Source: Christensenella sp. UBA1385
Lineage (GTDB): Bacteria > Bacillota > Clostridia > Christensenellales > Aristaeellaceae
Assembly: GCA_002305755.1 (NCBI GenBank)
Contig: DBQV01000001.1
Location: forward strand, 1-19,226
Direction of reading: 5' to 3'
DNA: 19,226 bases
Of this stretch, positions 8,107-15,667 are shown in pieces. The stretch's first letter is position 1, and every line of letters begins with the position of its first letter. Below the pieces are notes generated by a model, which saw only the letters and a list, made by a program, of their open reading frames with translations, was not told the origin of the DNA and searched no databases. A program made the position numbers and the translations under genes.

Positions 8107-8154
8107 ATCGGTTTCACTCCCTGTTATTGTTTGATACGGCACTTTCCGTGCCTG

Positions 8155-8202
8155 AACATAGTGTACCCATGGTTTTTGACACGCGCGTGAACAATATGTG
8201 AA
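8155..8202 (-). promoter_or_regulatory. htrA promoter region with tandem TTCAC repeats
   Basis: On the minus strand TTCACA and TTCACG are spaced by five bases (plus-strand CGTGAACAATATGTGAA, 8186-8202). This 11-base periodicity is typical of binding sites for OmpR/PhoP-type response regulators. A perfect palindrome CACGCGCGTG (8180-8189) overlaps it. A possible -10, TATGTT, lies at 8155-8160, placing the repeats against the -35 position, where no good -35 hexamer exists. That geometry suggests activator-dependent transcription, as known for htrA genes under CssRS in Bacillus. The regulator itself is not in the window. Confidence 0.35.
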
Positions 8203-8247
8203 TACTCGGAAGCGTGGAAGGGGCTCTGTGAAATGCTTGCTTAAGAC

Positions 8248-8276
8248 TTGACTGCGGTGGTATCATGTAATGTAAC
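8248..8276 (+). promoter_or_regulatory. Candidate promoter of the tig-clpPX-lon-ysxC operon
   Basis: TTGACT (8248-8253) matches the -35 consensus at five of six positions and is followed after 17 bases by TGTAAC (8271-8276), matching the -10 at four of six. The start would lie about 40 bases before the tig ATG. No CtsR or CIRCE heat-shock operator is evident around it. Confidence 0.45.
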
Positions 8277-8325
8277 GTTCTATGCCCTGCATGGAACGGA
8301 TTGCCCAACTACTGAGGAGGTTTCC

Positions 8326-9810
8326 ATGGAGTTCAGCGCTGAAAAACTGTCCGGGAATAAGGTCAAAATCTCGTTTAACGTGCCCGCGGCCGACTTTGAT
8401 ACCGCGATGCAGAAGGCATACCTGAAGGCAAGGGGCCGTATCAATGTGCCCGGCTTCCGCAAGGGCAAGGCCCCGCGCAAGCTCATCGAAAGCATGTACG
8501 GCGAATCCGTCTTCTACGACGACGCGCTCGATCTTATTTTTCCCGACGCCTATCAGGAAGCCGTCACCAAGGGCGACCTCCATCCCGTGGACAGGCCCGA
8601 GCTGACCGGCATTGATCAGGTGGGCAGCGGCAAAGAGCTGAAGTTTGCCGTGGAAGTGTTCGTGCTGCCGGACGTGACCCTCGGCGACTACAGGAAGCTG
8701 AAAGCCACCAAGCACGTGCACGACATTTCGGATGAGCAGATCGAACACCGCATCAGCCACGATGTGGAAAAGGCTACCACCGAGCAGGAAGTGACCGACC
8801 GCCCCGCCAAGGAAGGCGACATCGTTCGGATCGACTACCTGGGCACCGTGGACGGCGTGCCCTTTGAGGGCGGCAAGGCGGAGGATCAGAGGCTGGAGCT
8901 CGGCAGCGGCAGCTTCATCCCGGGCTTTGAGGAGCAGGTGGCCGGCATGAGCATCGGCGAGGAGAAGGACCTGAACGTCACCTTCCCCGAGGATTACCAC
9001 GCTGAGGAGCTCAATGGCAAGCCCGCCGTGTTCCATGTGAAGCTGCTTGGTATCCTTGAGCGAGTGAAGCCCGAGCTGGACGATGAATTTGCCGCAGACG
9101 TGTCCCCCTATGCCACGTTCCAGGAATACCGCGACAGCATCGTGAAGGAGCTGACCGAGCAGCGTGACCGCAACGCCGAGACGGCGCTTGAAAACGATCT
9201 GGTGCAGCAGGCTGTGGATCAGTCGGACTGCGACATTCCCGCCGCGATGATCGACGATCAGCTGGAGGATACCTACCGCAACTGGCGCATGCGCCTGGCC
9301 TATCAGGGCATCAGCGCGGAAGATTTCATGCGCTATACCGGCCAGAGCGAGGAGCAGATCCGCGACATGATGCGGCCCGAAGCCAGCATGAACGTGAAGA
9401 CTCAGCTGGTGATCGACGCCATCGCCAAGCAGGAGAAGCTGGAGCCCACGCAGGAAGCCATCGATCGTGAGATCGCCGAGCATGCCCAGCAGATGAACCG
9501 TGAAGCGGAGCAGTATAAAGAGAGCCTGAACGAGCGGCAGCTGGCCTATTATAAGGATTTGGCCGTCAGCCGCATGGTGATCGACCTGCTGAAGGAAAAC
9601 GCGGAGATCACGCTGCACGAGGGCCCGGCGCATGACGATGACGAGCCTCTTGACGTGGCTGATATTGTAGAGAAGGTGGAGGAAGCCCTGCCCGAGCAGG
9701 AGGCGGACTCCGCCGAGGAACAGGCCGAGGAGGCCCCCGCCCGAAAGGCGGCCAGGCTCCGCGCCAAAAAGGCTGACAAGGCCAAGGAAGAGCCGGAGGT
9801 CCAGGAATAA
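8326..9810 (+). CDS. tig: Trigger factor, with extended charged C-terminal tail
   Basis: Trigger factor is the ribosome-bound chaperone and peptidyl-prolyl isomerase that meets nascent chains. The 494-residue product has the ribosome-docking signature GFRKGKAP at 43-50 and an FKBP-type isomerase domain at about 163-245 (GDIVRIDYLGTVDGVPFEGG … GSGSFIPGFEEQVAGM). A long helical C-terminal chaperone region follows to about 430. The ATG at 8326 has GAGGAGG six bases upstream; the frame is open further upstream but without family sequence. Usual length is about 430 residues. The extra tail (431-494) is first acidic (DDDEP … EEQAEEA) and then basic (RKAARLRAKKADK), low in complexity and probably disordered. 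It is the first gene of an operon with clpP, clpX, lon and ysxC. Confidence 0.97.
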   Translation: MEFSAEKLSGNKVKISFNVPAADFDTAMQKAYLKARGRINVPGFRKGKAPRKLIESMYGESVFYDDALDLIFPDAYQEAVTKGDLHPVDRPELTGIDQVGSGKELKFAVEVFVLPDVTLGDYRKLKATKHVHDISDEQIEHRISHDVEKATTEQEVTDRPAKEGDIVRIDYLGTVDGVPFEGGKAEDQRLELGSGSFIPGFEEQVAGMSIGEEKDLNVTFPEDYHAEELNGKPAVFHVKLLGILERVKPELDDEFAADVSPYATFQEYRDSIVKELTEQRDRNAETALENDLVQQAVDQSDCDIPAAMIDDQLEDTYRNWRMRLAYQGISAEDFMRYTGQSEEQIRDMMRPEASMNVKTQLVIDAIAKQEKLEPTQEAIDREIAEHAQQMNREAEQYKESLNERQLAYYKDLAVSRMVIDLLKENAEITLHEGPAHDDDEPLDVADIVEKVEEALPEQEADSAEEQAEEAPARKAARLRAKKADKAKEEPEVQE

Positions 9811-9842
9811 AAGGCCCGCCGGTCAGTAAGGAGACCGAGTAC

Positions 9843-10460
9843 ATGAGCAACAAGAACTACCTGATACCCTATGTGATCGAGCGCAGCGGCAGCGGCGAGC
9901 GCTCCTATGATATTTATTCCCGCCTGCTGAAGGACAGGATCATCTTCCTGTCCGGCGAGATCGAGGATGAGATGGCCAACGCCGTTGTGGCGCAGCTGCT
10001 TTTCCTGGAGATGGACAACCCGGATGCCGATATCTCCCTGTATATCAACAGCCCCGGCGGCTCCGTGACGGCCGGCATGGCGATCTACGATACCATGCAG
10101 TACATCAAAGCCCCGGTGCGCACCGTTTGCGTGGGCATGGCGGCTTCCATGGGCGCCTTCCTGCTGATGGCGGGCGAAAAGGGCAAGCGTATGGCACTGC
10201 CCAACGCCGAGGTGATGATCCACCAGCCTTCGGGCGGCGCGCAGGGCCAGGCCACGGATGTGAGCATCCGCGCCGAGTGGCTGCTGCGCACCAAGAAGAA
10301 GATGACCGAGATGATGGCTGAGATGACGGGCCAGAGCATCGAGAAGGTGGCGGCGGACGCGGAGAGGGATTACTTTATGTCCGCGCAGGAAGCGCTGAAG
10401 TACGGCATTGTGGACCAGATCTACGACCCCCGGAAAAAGGAAGAGGTGAAGGATGCCTAA
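9843..10460 (+). CDS. clpP: ATP-dependent Clp protease proteolytic subunit ClpP
   Basis: The 205-residue product is ClpP, which forms the tetradecameric chamber that degrades substrates unfolded by ClpX. The catalytic triad is S102 (GMAASMGAF), H127 (IHQPSGG) and D176 (ERDYFMS), with spacings identical to those of E. coli ClpP. The oligomerisation and substrate-strand motif YINSPGGSVTAG is at 67-78. A short N-terminal region (up to YDIYSRLL) may include a processed propeptide. AAGGAGA precedes the ATG by eight bases. It lies 32 bases after tig, and its last codons overlap the start of clpX by eight bases, so the two subunits are probably made in coupled fashion. Confidence 0.98.
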   Translation: MSNKNYLIPYVIERSGSGERSYDIYSRLLKDRIIFLSGEIEDEMANAVVAQLLFLEMDNPDADISLYINSPGGSVTAGMAIYDTMQYIKAPVRTVCVGMAASMGAFLLMAGEKGKRMALPNAEVMIHQPSGGAQGQATDVSIRAEWLLRTKKKMTEMMAEMTGQSIEKVAADAERDYFMSAQEALKYGIVDQIYDPRKKEEVKDA

Positions 10461-11742
10461 GGGACCGGGTGATCTGCAGCGGCAGCACAGCTGCAGCTTC
10501 TGCGGCAAGACGCAAAACCAGGTGGATCGCCTGATCGAAGGCCCTGGCGTCTACATCTGCGACGAGTGCGTGGCGCTCTGTTCCGATATTCTCAGTGACC
10601 TGCCCCGCGACGGCAAGAAGCGCGGCACGCCCGACAAGCTGCTCAGGCCCGCCCAGATCAAGGAGACGCTCGATCAGTACGTGATCGGGCAGGAGTACGC
10701 CAAGCGCGCCCTGTGCGTAGCTGTGTACAACCACTACAAGCGCATCCGCAGCAACGGCGAAAAGAACGACGTGGAGCTGCAAAAGTCCAACGTGCTGCTG
10801 GTGGGCCCCACGGGCTCGGGCAAGACCTATCTGGCCCAGTCGCTGGCGCGTATCCTGCAGGTGCCCTTCGCCATCGCGGACGCCACCTCACTGACCGAGG
10901 CCGGCTATGTGGGAGAAGACGTTGAAAATATACTGCTGCGGCTGATCCAGGCGGCGGACGGAAACATCCGCGCCGCCGAGCAGGGCATCATCTACATCGA
11001 TGAGGTGGACAAGATCGCCCGCAAGAGCGAGAACGTGTCCATCACGCGCGACGTGTCGGGCGAAGGCGTGCAGCAGGCGCTGCTGAAGATCGTGGAAGGC
11101 ACGGTGGCCAATGTTCCCCCGCAGGGAGGGCGCAAGCACCCGCAGGCTGAGATGCTTCAGATCGACACCACCAACATCCTCTTCATCGTGGGCGGCGCCT
11201 TTGACGGGCTGGAGAACATCATCTCCAGCCGCATGGGCAGCAGGACGCTCGGCTTTGGCGCCGAGCTGGAGAGCAAGGATGATCTGCGCCTTGGCCGCGT
11301 GCTGTCGAACATGCGGCCGGAGGACCTGGTCAAGTTCGGGCTCATCCCTGAGCTGGTGGGCCGCCTGCCCGTCATGCTGACGCTGGACAGCCTGGATGAA
11401 AAGGCCATGATCCGCATCCTGACCGAGCCAAAGAACGCGCTGGTGAAGCAGTATCAGAAGCTATTTGAGATGGACAAGGTGGACCTGCGCTTCACACAGG
11501 AGGCGCTGGAGGCGGTGGCCAAGGAGGCCATCACCCGCAAGACCGGGGCCCGCGGGCTGCGGTCCATTATCGAAAAGGCGCTGCTTGACACCATGTTCGA
11601 GATCCCGGGTGACAGCGAGATCAAAAGCTGCCTGGTGACGCGCGAGGTGATCACCGAAGGCGCGAAGCCCGAGCTTCTGCGCGAGGTGAGCCGATCCAAA
11701 AAGCGTGCGGCTCTCACCGGCCCGGTGACGGACGCCTCATAA
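10453..11742 (+). CDS. clpX: Clp protease ATP-binding subunit ClpX
   Basis: ClpX is the AAA+ unfoldase that feeds ClpP. The 429-residue product has an N-terminal C4 zinc-binding domain (C14, C17, C36, C39). The AAA+ core has Walker A GPTGSGKT (118-125), the pore loop GYVGEDVE (151-158), Walker B YIDEVD (181-186) and the sensor-2 motif TGAR (364-367). The ClpP-docking loop, IGF in most species, reads LGF here (266-268), a conservative change often seen in the family. The ATG lies within clpP (overlap eight bases) with AGGTGAAGG as the ribosome site. A hairpin-bearing gap separates it from lon. Confidence 0.98.
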   Translation: MPKGPGDLQRQHSCSFCGKTQNQVDRLIEGPGVYICDECVALCSDILSDLPRDGKKRGTPDKLLRPAQIKETLDQYVIGQEYAKRALCVAVYNHYKRIRSNGEKNDVELQKSNVLLVGPTGSGKTYLAQSLARILQVPFAIADATSLTEAGYVGEDVENILLRLIQAADGNIRAAEQGIIYIDEVDKIARKSENVSITRDVSGEGVQQALLKIVEGTVANVPPQGGRKHPQAEMLQIDTTNILFIVGGAFDGLENIISSRMGSRTLGFGAELESKDDLRLGRVLSNMRPEDLVKFGLIPELVGRLPVMLTLDSLDEKAMIRILTEPKNALVKQYQKLFEMDKVDLRFTQEALEAVAKEAITRKTGARGLRSIIEKALLDTMFEIPGDSEIKSCLVTREVITEGAKPELLREVSRSKKRAALTGPVTDAS

Positions 11743-11756
11743 GGGCGGGCAGACCA

Positions 11757-11827
11757 ATCGACCGACATTTGACCATGCATGCCTCTTCTCGACGGTTTGG
11801 CGGGAAGAGGCCTTTTGACAGGAGGCC
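11757..11827 (+). promoter_or_regulatory. clpX-lon leader with attenuator-like hairpin and weak CtsR-like repeat
   Basis: An 11-base-pair stem (GCCTCTTCTCG at 11781-11791 with CGGGAAGAGGC at 11801-11811, one G·T pair, nine-base loop) is followed by CTTTTG, so it looks like a weak intrinsic terminator just before the lon ribosome site AGGAGG. A competing small hairpin can pair GGCCT (11809-11813) with AGGCC (11823-11827), which would cover that ribosome site. Upstream, ATCGACC (11757-11763) and TTTGACC (11768-11774) form an imperfect direct repeat. It is like the CtsR heptads, but with four rather than three bases between the halves. Regulation of lon relative to clpPX is an inference. Confidence 0.45.
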
Positions 11828-11829
11828 GT

Positions 11830-14184
11830 ATGGCGAAGACGAAAAGCGGGCAGGGATTTGAGATGCTGCCGCTGATGCCGCTGCGGGGGATGATCCTCTT
11901 TCCGCATGCAACCATGGACCTGGACGTGGGCCGCGAGCAGAGCATCCACGCAGTGGAGAAAGCGATGGCGCAGGACCAGCGCATCTTCATCGTGTCGCAG
12001 AAAAACACGGAGGCGGAAGACCCTTCCTTTGACGATCTGAACCCTGTGGGCACCATCGCCCGCATCAGGCAGGCGCTTCACATTACGGGCAGCATGCTGC
12101 GCGTGCTGGTGGAGGGAGAGCAGCGCGCCACGCTGGAAAAGCTGGCCGTTTCGCAGGAGGCCTGGGTGGGCTGGGTGAAGCCTGTGCCTGCCATCGCCCC
12201 CGAGGAGATCACGCCGGAGCTTGCGGCTTCCATGCGCGTGGCGCAGGATTATTTCAAAGAGTTTGCCGAGGCCAGCCAGCGCGTGTCGCCGGAAGCTGAG
12301 CGCACCATCCGCGCCATCTCAAACCCCGATGAGCTGGTGGACGTCATCGCGGGCAATGCCATCAGCCGCGCGGAAGATAAGGAGACTCTGCTCAACATCC
12401 TTCCCACGCAGGAGAGGCTGGACGCGCTGAGCGTCGCCCTGCTCAATGAGGCGCGCTTCGCCGGGCTGGAGCGCATGGTGCAGCTGCGCATCCGTATGCA
12501 GATGGATAAAAATCAGAAGGATTACTACCTGCGGGAGCAGATGCGCGTGCTCCAGGAAGAGCTGGGCGAGGATGAGGACGAGGACATCGAGAGCTACCGC
12601 CAGCGCCTGGAAAAGACGCCGATGAACCGTGAGGCGCGTGAGAAGGCCGAAAAGGAGATCGACCGCCTCAGCCGCATGCAGGCCGGCACGCCGGAGAGCA
12701 CCGTATCGGAAAACTATCTGGACTGGCTGCTGGATCTGCCCTGGGAGAAATACACCGCCGACAACCTGAAGCTGGACCGCGCCAGGCGTGTGCTGGACCA
12801 CGATCACTACGGCATGGAGAAGGTCAAGGAGCGCATCATCGACTTTCTGGCCGTGCTGGGTCTGCGCCAGCGCACGGACAGGACGGCCGCCATGCGCGGC
12901 CCCGTGCTCTGCTTTGTGGGCCCGCCCGGCGTGGGCAAGACCTCCATCGTCAAGGCCGTGGCCAGGGCGATGGGGCGCGAGTTCGTGCAGATGTCACTGG
13001 GCGGCGTGCGCGATGAATCCGAGATCTTCGGCCACAGGCGCACCTATATCGGCGCGATGCCGGGCCATGTGATCAGCGGCCTCAAGCGCGCCGGCAGCAT
13101 GAACCCCGTCTTTCTCTTTGACGAGATCGACAAGATGGGCAACGACTACCGGGGCGATCCGGCCAGCGCCATGCTGGAGGTGCTGGATTCTGAGCAGAAC
13201 ATGCACTTCCGCGATCACTATCTGGATGTGCCGATGGATCTGTCGCGCGTGATGTTCGTCACCACGGCCAACACGCGGGAGAGCATCCCCGCGCCGCTGC
13301 TGGACCGCATGGAGATCATCGAGGTGCCCAGCTATACCGAGGAGGAGAAGCTGCAGATCGCCAAGCGTCACCTGATGAAAAAGCAGCTGGAGGAGAACGG
13401 CCTCGACCCGCGGAAGGTGAAGGTGACGCAGGACGCGCTGCGCTTTGTGATCGAGGGCTATACCCGGGAGGCGGGCGTGCGCACGCTGACCCGCATGCTG
13501 GCCACGCTGGCGCGCAAGGCCGCCGTGCGACTGCTGGATACCGGGGCGGACAGCCTGACCATCGACCGGAAGACGGCGGGGGATTTTCTGGGCGCGGAGC
13601 GCTTCCTGCGCGATGAGCCGCAGAAGCAGCCGCTGGTCGGCACGGTGAACGGACTTGCCTACACCGAGGTGGGTGGTGAGATGCTCCAGGTGGAGTGCGT
13701 CACCATGCCCGGCAGCGGCAAGCTGACGCTGACCGGGAGCTTGGGCGACGTGATGAAGGAATCCGCGCAGGCGGCGCTCTCCTGGGTGCGCGCGCACTGC
13801 CGGGCCTATGGCCTGGAGGACGATTTCCATACCAAGGTGGATATCCACATCCATGTGCCGGAGGGCGCCGTGCCCAAGGACGGCCCCTCCGCGGGCGTAA
13901 CCATGGCGACGGCGCTTCTGTCCGCCGTGACAGGGCGCAAGGTGCGCGCCGATATCGCCATGACCGGCGAAATCACGCTGAATGGCCGCGTGCTGCCCAT
14001 CGGCGGCGTGAAGGAAAAGACGCTCGCCGCCTACCGGGCGGGCGTCAAGCAGCTGATTCTGCCCCGGGAAAACGGCAAGGATTTCAACGAGCTGCCCGCC
14101 TATATCCGGGAGCGCTTTACCGTGACCTACGCCGATACCATCGAGCAGGTGGCGGCCCTGGCCCTGCTGGGGACGGAGGACTGA
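11830..14184 (+). CDS. lon: ATP-dependent protease Lon (LonA type)
   Basis: Lon is a cytosolic AAA+ serine protease for damaged and regulatory proteins. The 784-residue product has the LonA N-terminal substrate domain (about 10-210), a long helical linker (220-290), an AAA+ module and the C-terminal protease domain. The AAA+ module has Walker A GPPGVGKT (364-371) and Walker B VFLFDEID (427-434). The protease dyad is S687 in KDGPSAG and K730 in GGVKEK, separated by 43 residues as in E. coli Lon. The ATG at 11830 has AGGAGG four to five bases upstream; earlier in-frame codons lie within the leader hairpin and are not family sequence. Its stop overlaps the ysxC start (TGATG), so the two are coupled. 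Confidence 0.98.
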   Translation: MAKTKSGQGFEMLPLMPLRGMILFPHATMDLDVGREQSIHAVEKAMAQDQRIFIVSQKNTEAEDPSFDDLNPVGTIARIRQALHITGSMLRVLVEGEQRATLEKLAVSQEAWVGWVKPVPAIAPEEITPELAASMRVAQDYFKEFAEASQRVSPEAERTIRAISNPDELVDVIAGNAISRAEDKETLLNILPTQERLDALSVALLNEARFAGLERMVQLRIRMQMDKNQKDYYLREQMRVLQEELGEDEDEDIESYRQRLEKTPMNREAREKAEKEIDRLSRMQAGTPESTVSENYLDWLLDLPWEKYTADNLKLDRARRVLDHDHYGMEKVKERIIDFLAVLGLRQRTDRTAAMRGPVLCFVGPPGVGKTSIVKAVARAMGREFVQMSLGGVRDESEIFGHRRTYIGAMPGHVISGLKRAGSMNPVFLFDEIDKMGNDYRGDPASAMLEVLDSEQNMHFRDHYLDVPMDLSRVMFVTTANTRESIPAPLLDRMEIIEVPSYTEEEKLQIAKRHLMKKQLEENGLDPRKVKVTQDALRFVIEGYTREAGVRTLTRMLATLARKAAVRLLDTGADSLTIDRKTAGDFLGAERFLRDEPQKQPLVGTVNGLAYTEVGGEMLQVECVTMPGSGKLTLTGSLGDVMKESAQAALSWVRAHCRAYGLEDDFHTKVDIHIHVPEGAVPKDGPSAGVTMATALLSAVTGRKVRADIAMTGEITLNGRVLPIGGVKEKTLAAYRAGVKQLILPRENGKDFNELPAYIRERFTVTYADTIEQVAALALLGTED

Positions 14185-14762
14185 TGGAGATCAGGAAAGC
14201 GAGCTTTGTGACCAGCATGGCGGCCTACGGTCCCTTTTCCGGCAGAGGACTGGCGCAGGTGGCCATGGCCGGACGCAGCAACGTGGGCAAGTCCACGCTG
14301 ATCAATACGCTCTGCCGAAGCGGGCGGCTGGCCAGGACATCCTCCACGCCCGGGAAGACCAGGCTGATCAACGTGTTCTTGATCAACGAGGCCTTCCACC
14401 TGATCGATCTGCCCGGCTATGGCTATGCCAAGGTCTCGCGTGAGGAAAAGGAGCGCTGGGGGAAGCGCATGGGCGACTACTTCAGCGGCAACGAGCTGCT
14501 GAAGGCTGTGGCGCTCCTGGTGGATATCCGCCACGCCCCCTCGCAGGACGACCTGCAGATGGCGGCGTTTTTAAGATCGGTCGGCATTCCCTTCATCACC
14601 GTCGCCACCAAGGCGGATAAGATATCCAGGGCCGCGCGTCAAAAACAGCTGCTCACCATCGCGATGGCGCTGCAGGTGCAGCCCTTCGATATCATTCCCT
14701 GGTCGTCCGAGACGGGGGAGGGCAGACCCGCCCTGCTGGCGGCGCTTGAAAACTATCTGTGA
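14184..14762 (+). CDS. ysxC: Ribosome-biogenesis GTPase YsxC/YihA (EngB)
   Basis: The 192-residue product is a small GTPase needed for late assembly of the large ribosomal subunit. The G motifs are all present: G1 GRSNVGKST (30-38), G2 around TSSTPGKT, G3 DLPGYG (75-80), G4 TKAD (142-145) and G5 SSE (174-176). Length is typical. The ATG shares one base with the lon stop, and GGAGG lies just upstream inside lon. The lon-ysxC pair is conserved in Bacillus and relatives. A terminator follows within 20 bases, so this is the last gene of the operon. Confidence 0.97.
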   Translation: MEIRKASFVTSMAAYGPFSGRGLAQVAMAGRSNVGKSTLINTLCRSGRLARTSSTPGKTRLINVFLINEAFHLIDLPGYGYAKVSREEKERWGKRMGDYFSGNELLKAVALLVDIRHAPSQDDLQMAAFLRSVGIPFITVATKADKISRAARQKQLLTIAMALQVQPFDIIPWSSETGEGRPALLAALENYL

Positions 14763-14780
14763 CCCATCGTGCAAAAATCG

Positions 14781-14807
14781 AAAGGGGGCCGGACGGCTCC
14801 CTTTTTC
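14781..14807 (+). terminator. Intrinsic terminator of the tig-ysxC operon
   Basis: A ten-base-pair stem AAAGGGGGCC / GGCTCCCTTT (one G·T pair) with loop GGAC spans 14781-14804 and runs into TTTTT (14802-14806). It starts 19 bases after the ysxC stop. An A run at 14773-14777 could give weak function in the other direction, but no minus-strand gene ends here. Confidence 0.88.
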
Positions 14808-14819
14808 GTACTCTTTCCG

Positions 14820-14861
14820 TTTCAGCGCGTCCAAACGCGTGTATACTTTAGTGACTAAAGT
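14820..14861 (+). promoter_or_regulatory. sodA promoter with 17-base perfect palindrome
   Basis: The -10 element TATACT lies at 14842-14847; the -35 (TTTCAG, 14820-14825) is weak. The perfect palindrome ACTTTAGTGACTAAAGT (14845-14861, central G) overlaps the end of the -10 and the expected start site near 14854, the usual place for a repressor operator. A second inverted repeat, CGCGT-CCAA-ACGCG (14826-14839), fills the promoter spacer. The size and symmetry fit a dimeric winged-helix repressor. A similar, degenerate sequence occurs in the promoter of the MarR-family gene downstream. Confidence 0.6.
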
Positions 14862-14908
14862 TAGCGGAAGCTAACAAAACGGGCCGAAAGGCCCAGTGCC
14901 CGCAAGGG
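14860..14908 (+). ncRNA. Structured sodA 5' leader: three GNRA-loop hairpins
   Basis: Three hairpins follow one another in the predicted sodA leader, each closed by a GNRA tetraloop. They are GTTAGC-GGAA-GCTAAC (14860-14875), GGGCC-GAAA-GGCCC (14881-14894) and CCC-GCAA-GGG (14899-14908). The third stem is only three pairs. An alternative pairing of CGGGC (14880-14884) with GCCCG (14898-14902) would exclude the second and third hairpins. The ribosome site AAAGGAGA follows shortly after. This is a possible RNA stability or cis-regulatory element; it matches no riboswitch class I know. Confidence 0.4.
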
Positions 14909-14927
14909 AGACGAGAAAGGAGACAGC

Positions 14928-15548
14928 ATGTTTCAACAGATTCAACTGCCTTACGCATATAACGAACTGGAACCCCACATTGACGCCCTGACCATGGAGA
15001 CCCACTACACCAAGCACCACGCCGCCTATACCAGGAACCTGAACGAGGCGGCCGAGAAGGCCGGTGTGCAGGATCAGCCCATCGAGGCGCTGCTTTCCTC
15101 GCTGGATCAGGTGAAGGACGAGGCGCTGCGCAAGGCCATCCGCAACAACGGAGGCGGCTTTTACAATCACAACCTCTACTTCGGCGTCATCGGCCCCAAG
15201 GGGGGCGGAAAGCCCGAGGGACGCCTGGCCCGGGAGATCGACAGTCAGCTGGGCGGCTTTGAAGCCATGAAGGCGGAGCTTTCGCGCCTTGGCGCCGGTC
15301 AGTTCGGCTCCGGTTGGGCCTGGCTCTCGTCGGACCGTGAAGGCAAGCTTGTTCTCAGCGCCACGCCCAATCAGGACAATCCCCTGATGGAGGGCAAGGG
15401 ATTTGTGCCCATCCTCGGCATCGACGTGTGGGAGCACGCCTATTACCTGAAGTACAGGAACCTGCGGGCCGACTACATCAAGGCATTCTTCGAGGTGATC
15501 GACTGGCAGGCCGTGAGCGCCAACTACGAGAGCGCGATCGGAGGCTGA
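14928..15548 (+). CDS. sodA: Superoxide dismutase (Mn/Fe family)
   Basis: The 206-residue enzyme converts superoxide to oxygen and hydrogen peroxide. The four metal ligands are visible: H26 (METHYTKHH), H81 (FYNHNLYF), D166 and H170 (DVWEHAYY). G77 near the second ligand and Q149 in TPNQDNPL favour manganese over iron by the usual family rules, although cambialistic use cannot be excluded. No signal peptide is present, so it is cytosolic. AAAGGAGA precedes the ATG by five to six bases. It has its own promoter after the ysxC terminator and lies directly upstream of a MarR-family gene and the suf cluster, which suggests a shared oxidative-stress and Fe-S programme. Confidence 0.97.
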   Translation: MFQQIQLPYAYNELEPHIDALTMETHYTKHHAAYTRNLNEAAEKAGVQDQPIEALLSSLDQVKDEALRKAIRNNGGGFYNHNLYFGVIGPKGGGKPEGRLAREIDSQLGGFEAMKAELSRLGAGQFGSGWAWLSSDREGKLVLSATPNQDNPLMEGKGFVPILGIDVWEHAYYLKYRNLRADYIKAFFEVIDWQAVSANYESAIGG

Positions 15549-15566
15549 GCCTCTCTCGCATCCTTG

Positions 15567-15597
15567 GCCGGGCGGGGAGACCTGCCCGGCTGTGTTC
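15567..15597 (+). terminator. Terminator-like hairpin after sodA
   Basis: A seven-base-pair GC-rich stem GCCGGGC / GCCCGGC (15567-15573 and 15584-15590), with additional inner GG/CC pairing, is followed by TGTGTTCT. The T tract is interrupted, so termination would be partial and some read-through into the regulator-suf operon is possible. Confidence 0.5.
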
Positions 15598-15620
15598 TGC
15601 CCAGGGGGGCCACTCTGCGG

Positions 15621-15649
15621 TTGCCAATATTGTTTAGTTGCTATATAAT
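15621..15649 (+). promoter_or_regulatory. Promoter of the MarR-suf operon with degenerate operator copy
   Basis: TTGCCA (15621-15626), a 17-base spacer and a perfect TATAAT (15644-15649) form a strong vegetative promoter. Within it TTTAGTTGCTATA (15633-15645) matches the core of the sodA palindrome (TTTAGTGACTAAA) at 10 of 13 positions and overlaps the -10. The start would be near 15656, leaving a very short leader before the ATG at 15668. Confidence 0.7.
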
Positions 15650-15667
15650 ATCGGCGGGAGGGAGAGC

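Noticed and set aside
8263..9633. 456-codon minus-strand frame opposite tig
   Set aside because: Shadow of tig codons, with no recognisable protein and no start signal.
13695..14183. Long upstream extension of the ysxC frame inside lon
   Set aside because: The extension is out of frame with lon and reads as Arg/Gly/Ala-rich shadow; the ATG at 14184 with GGAGG upstream and a conserved N-terminus is the real start.
15540..15554. Small GAGGC-TGA-GCCTC stem at the sodA stop codon
   Set aside because: Only five pairs and no T tract; too weak to call a terminator compared with the stem at 15567.
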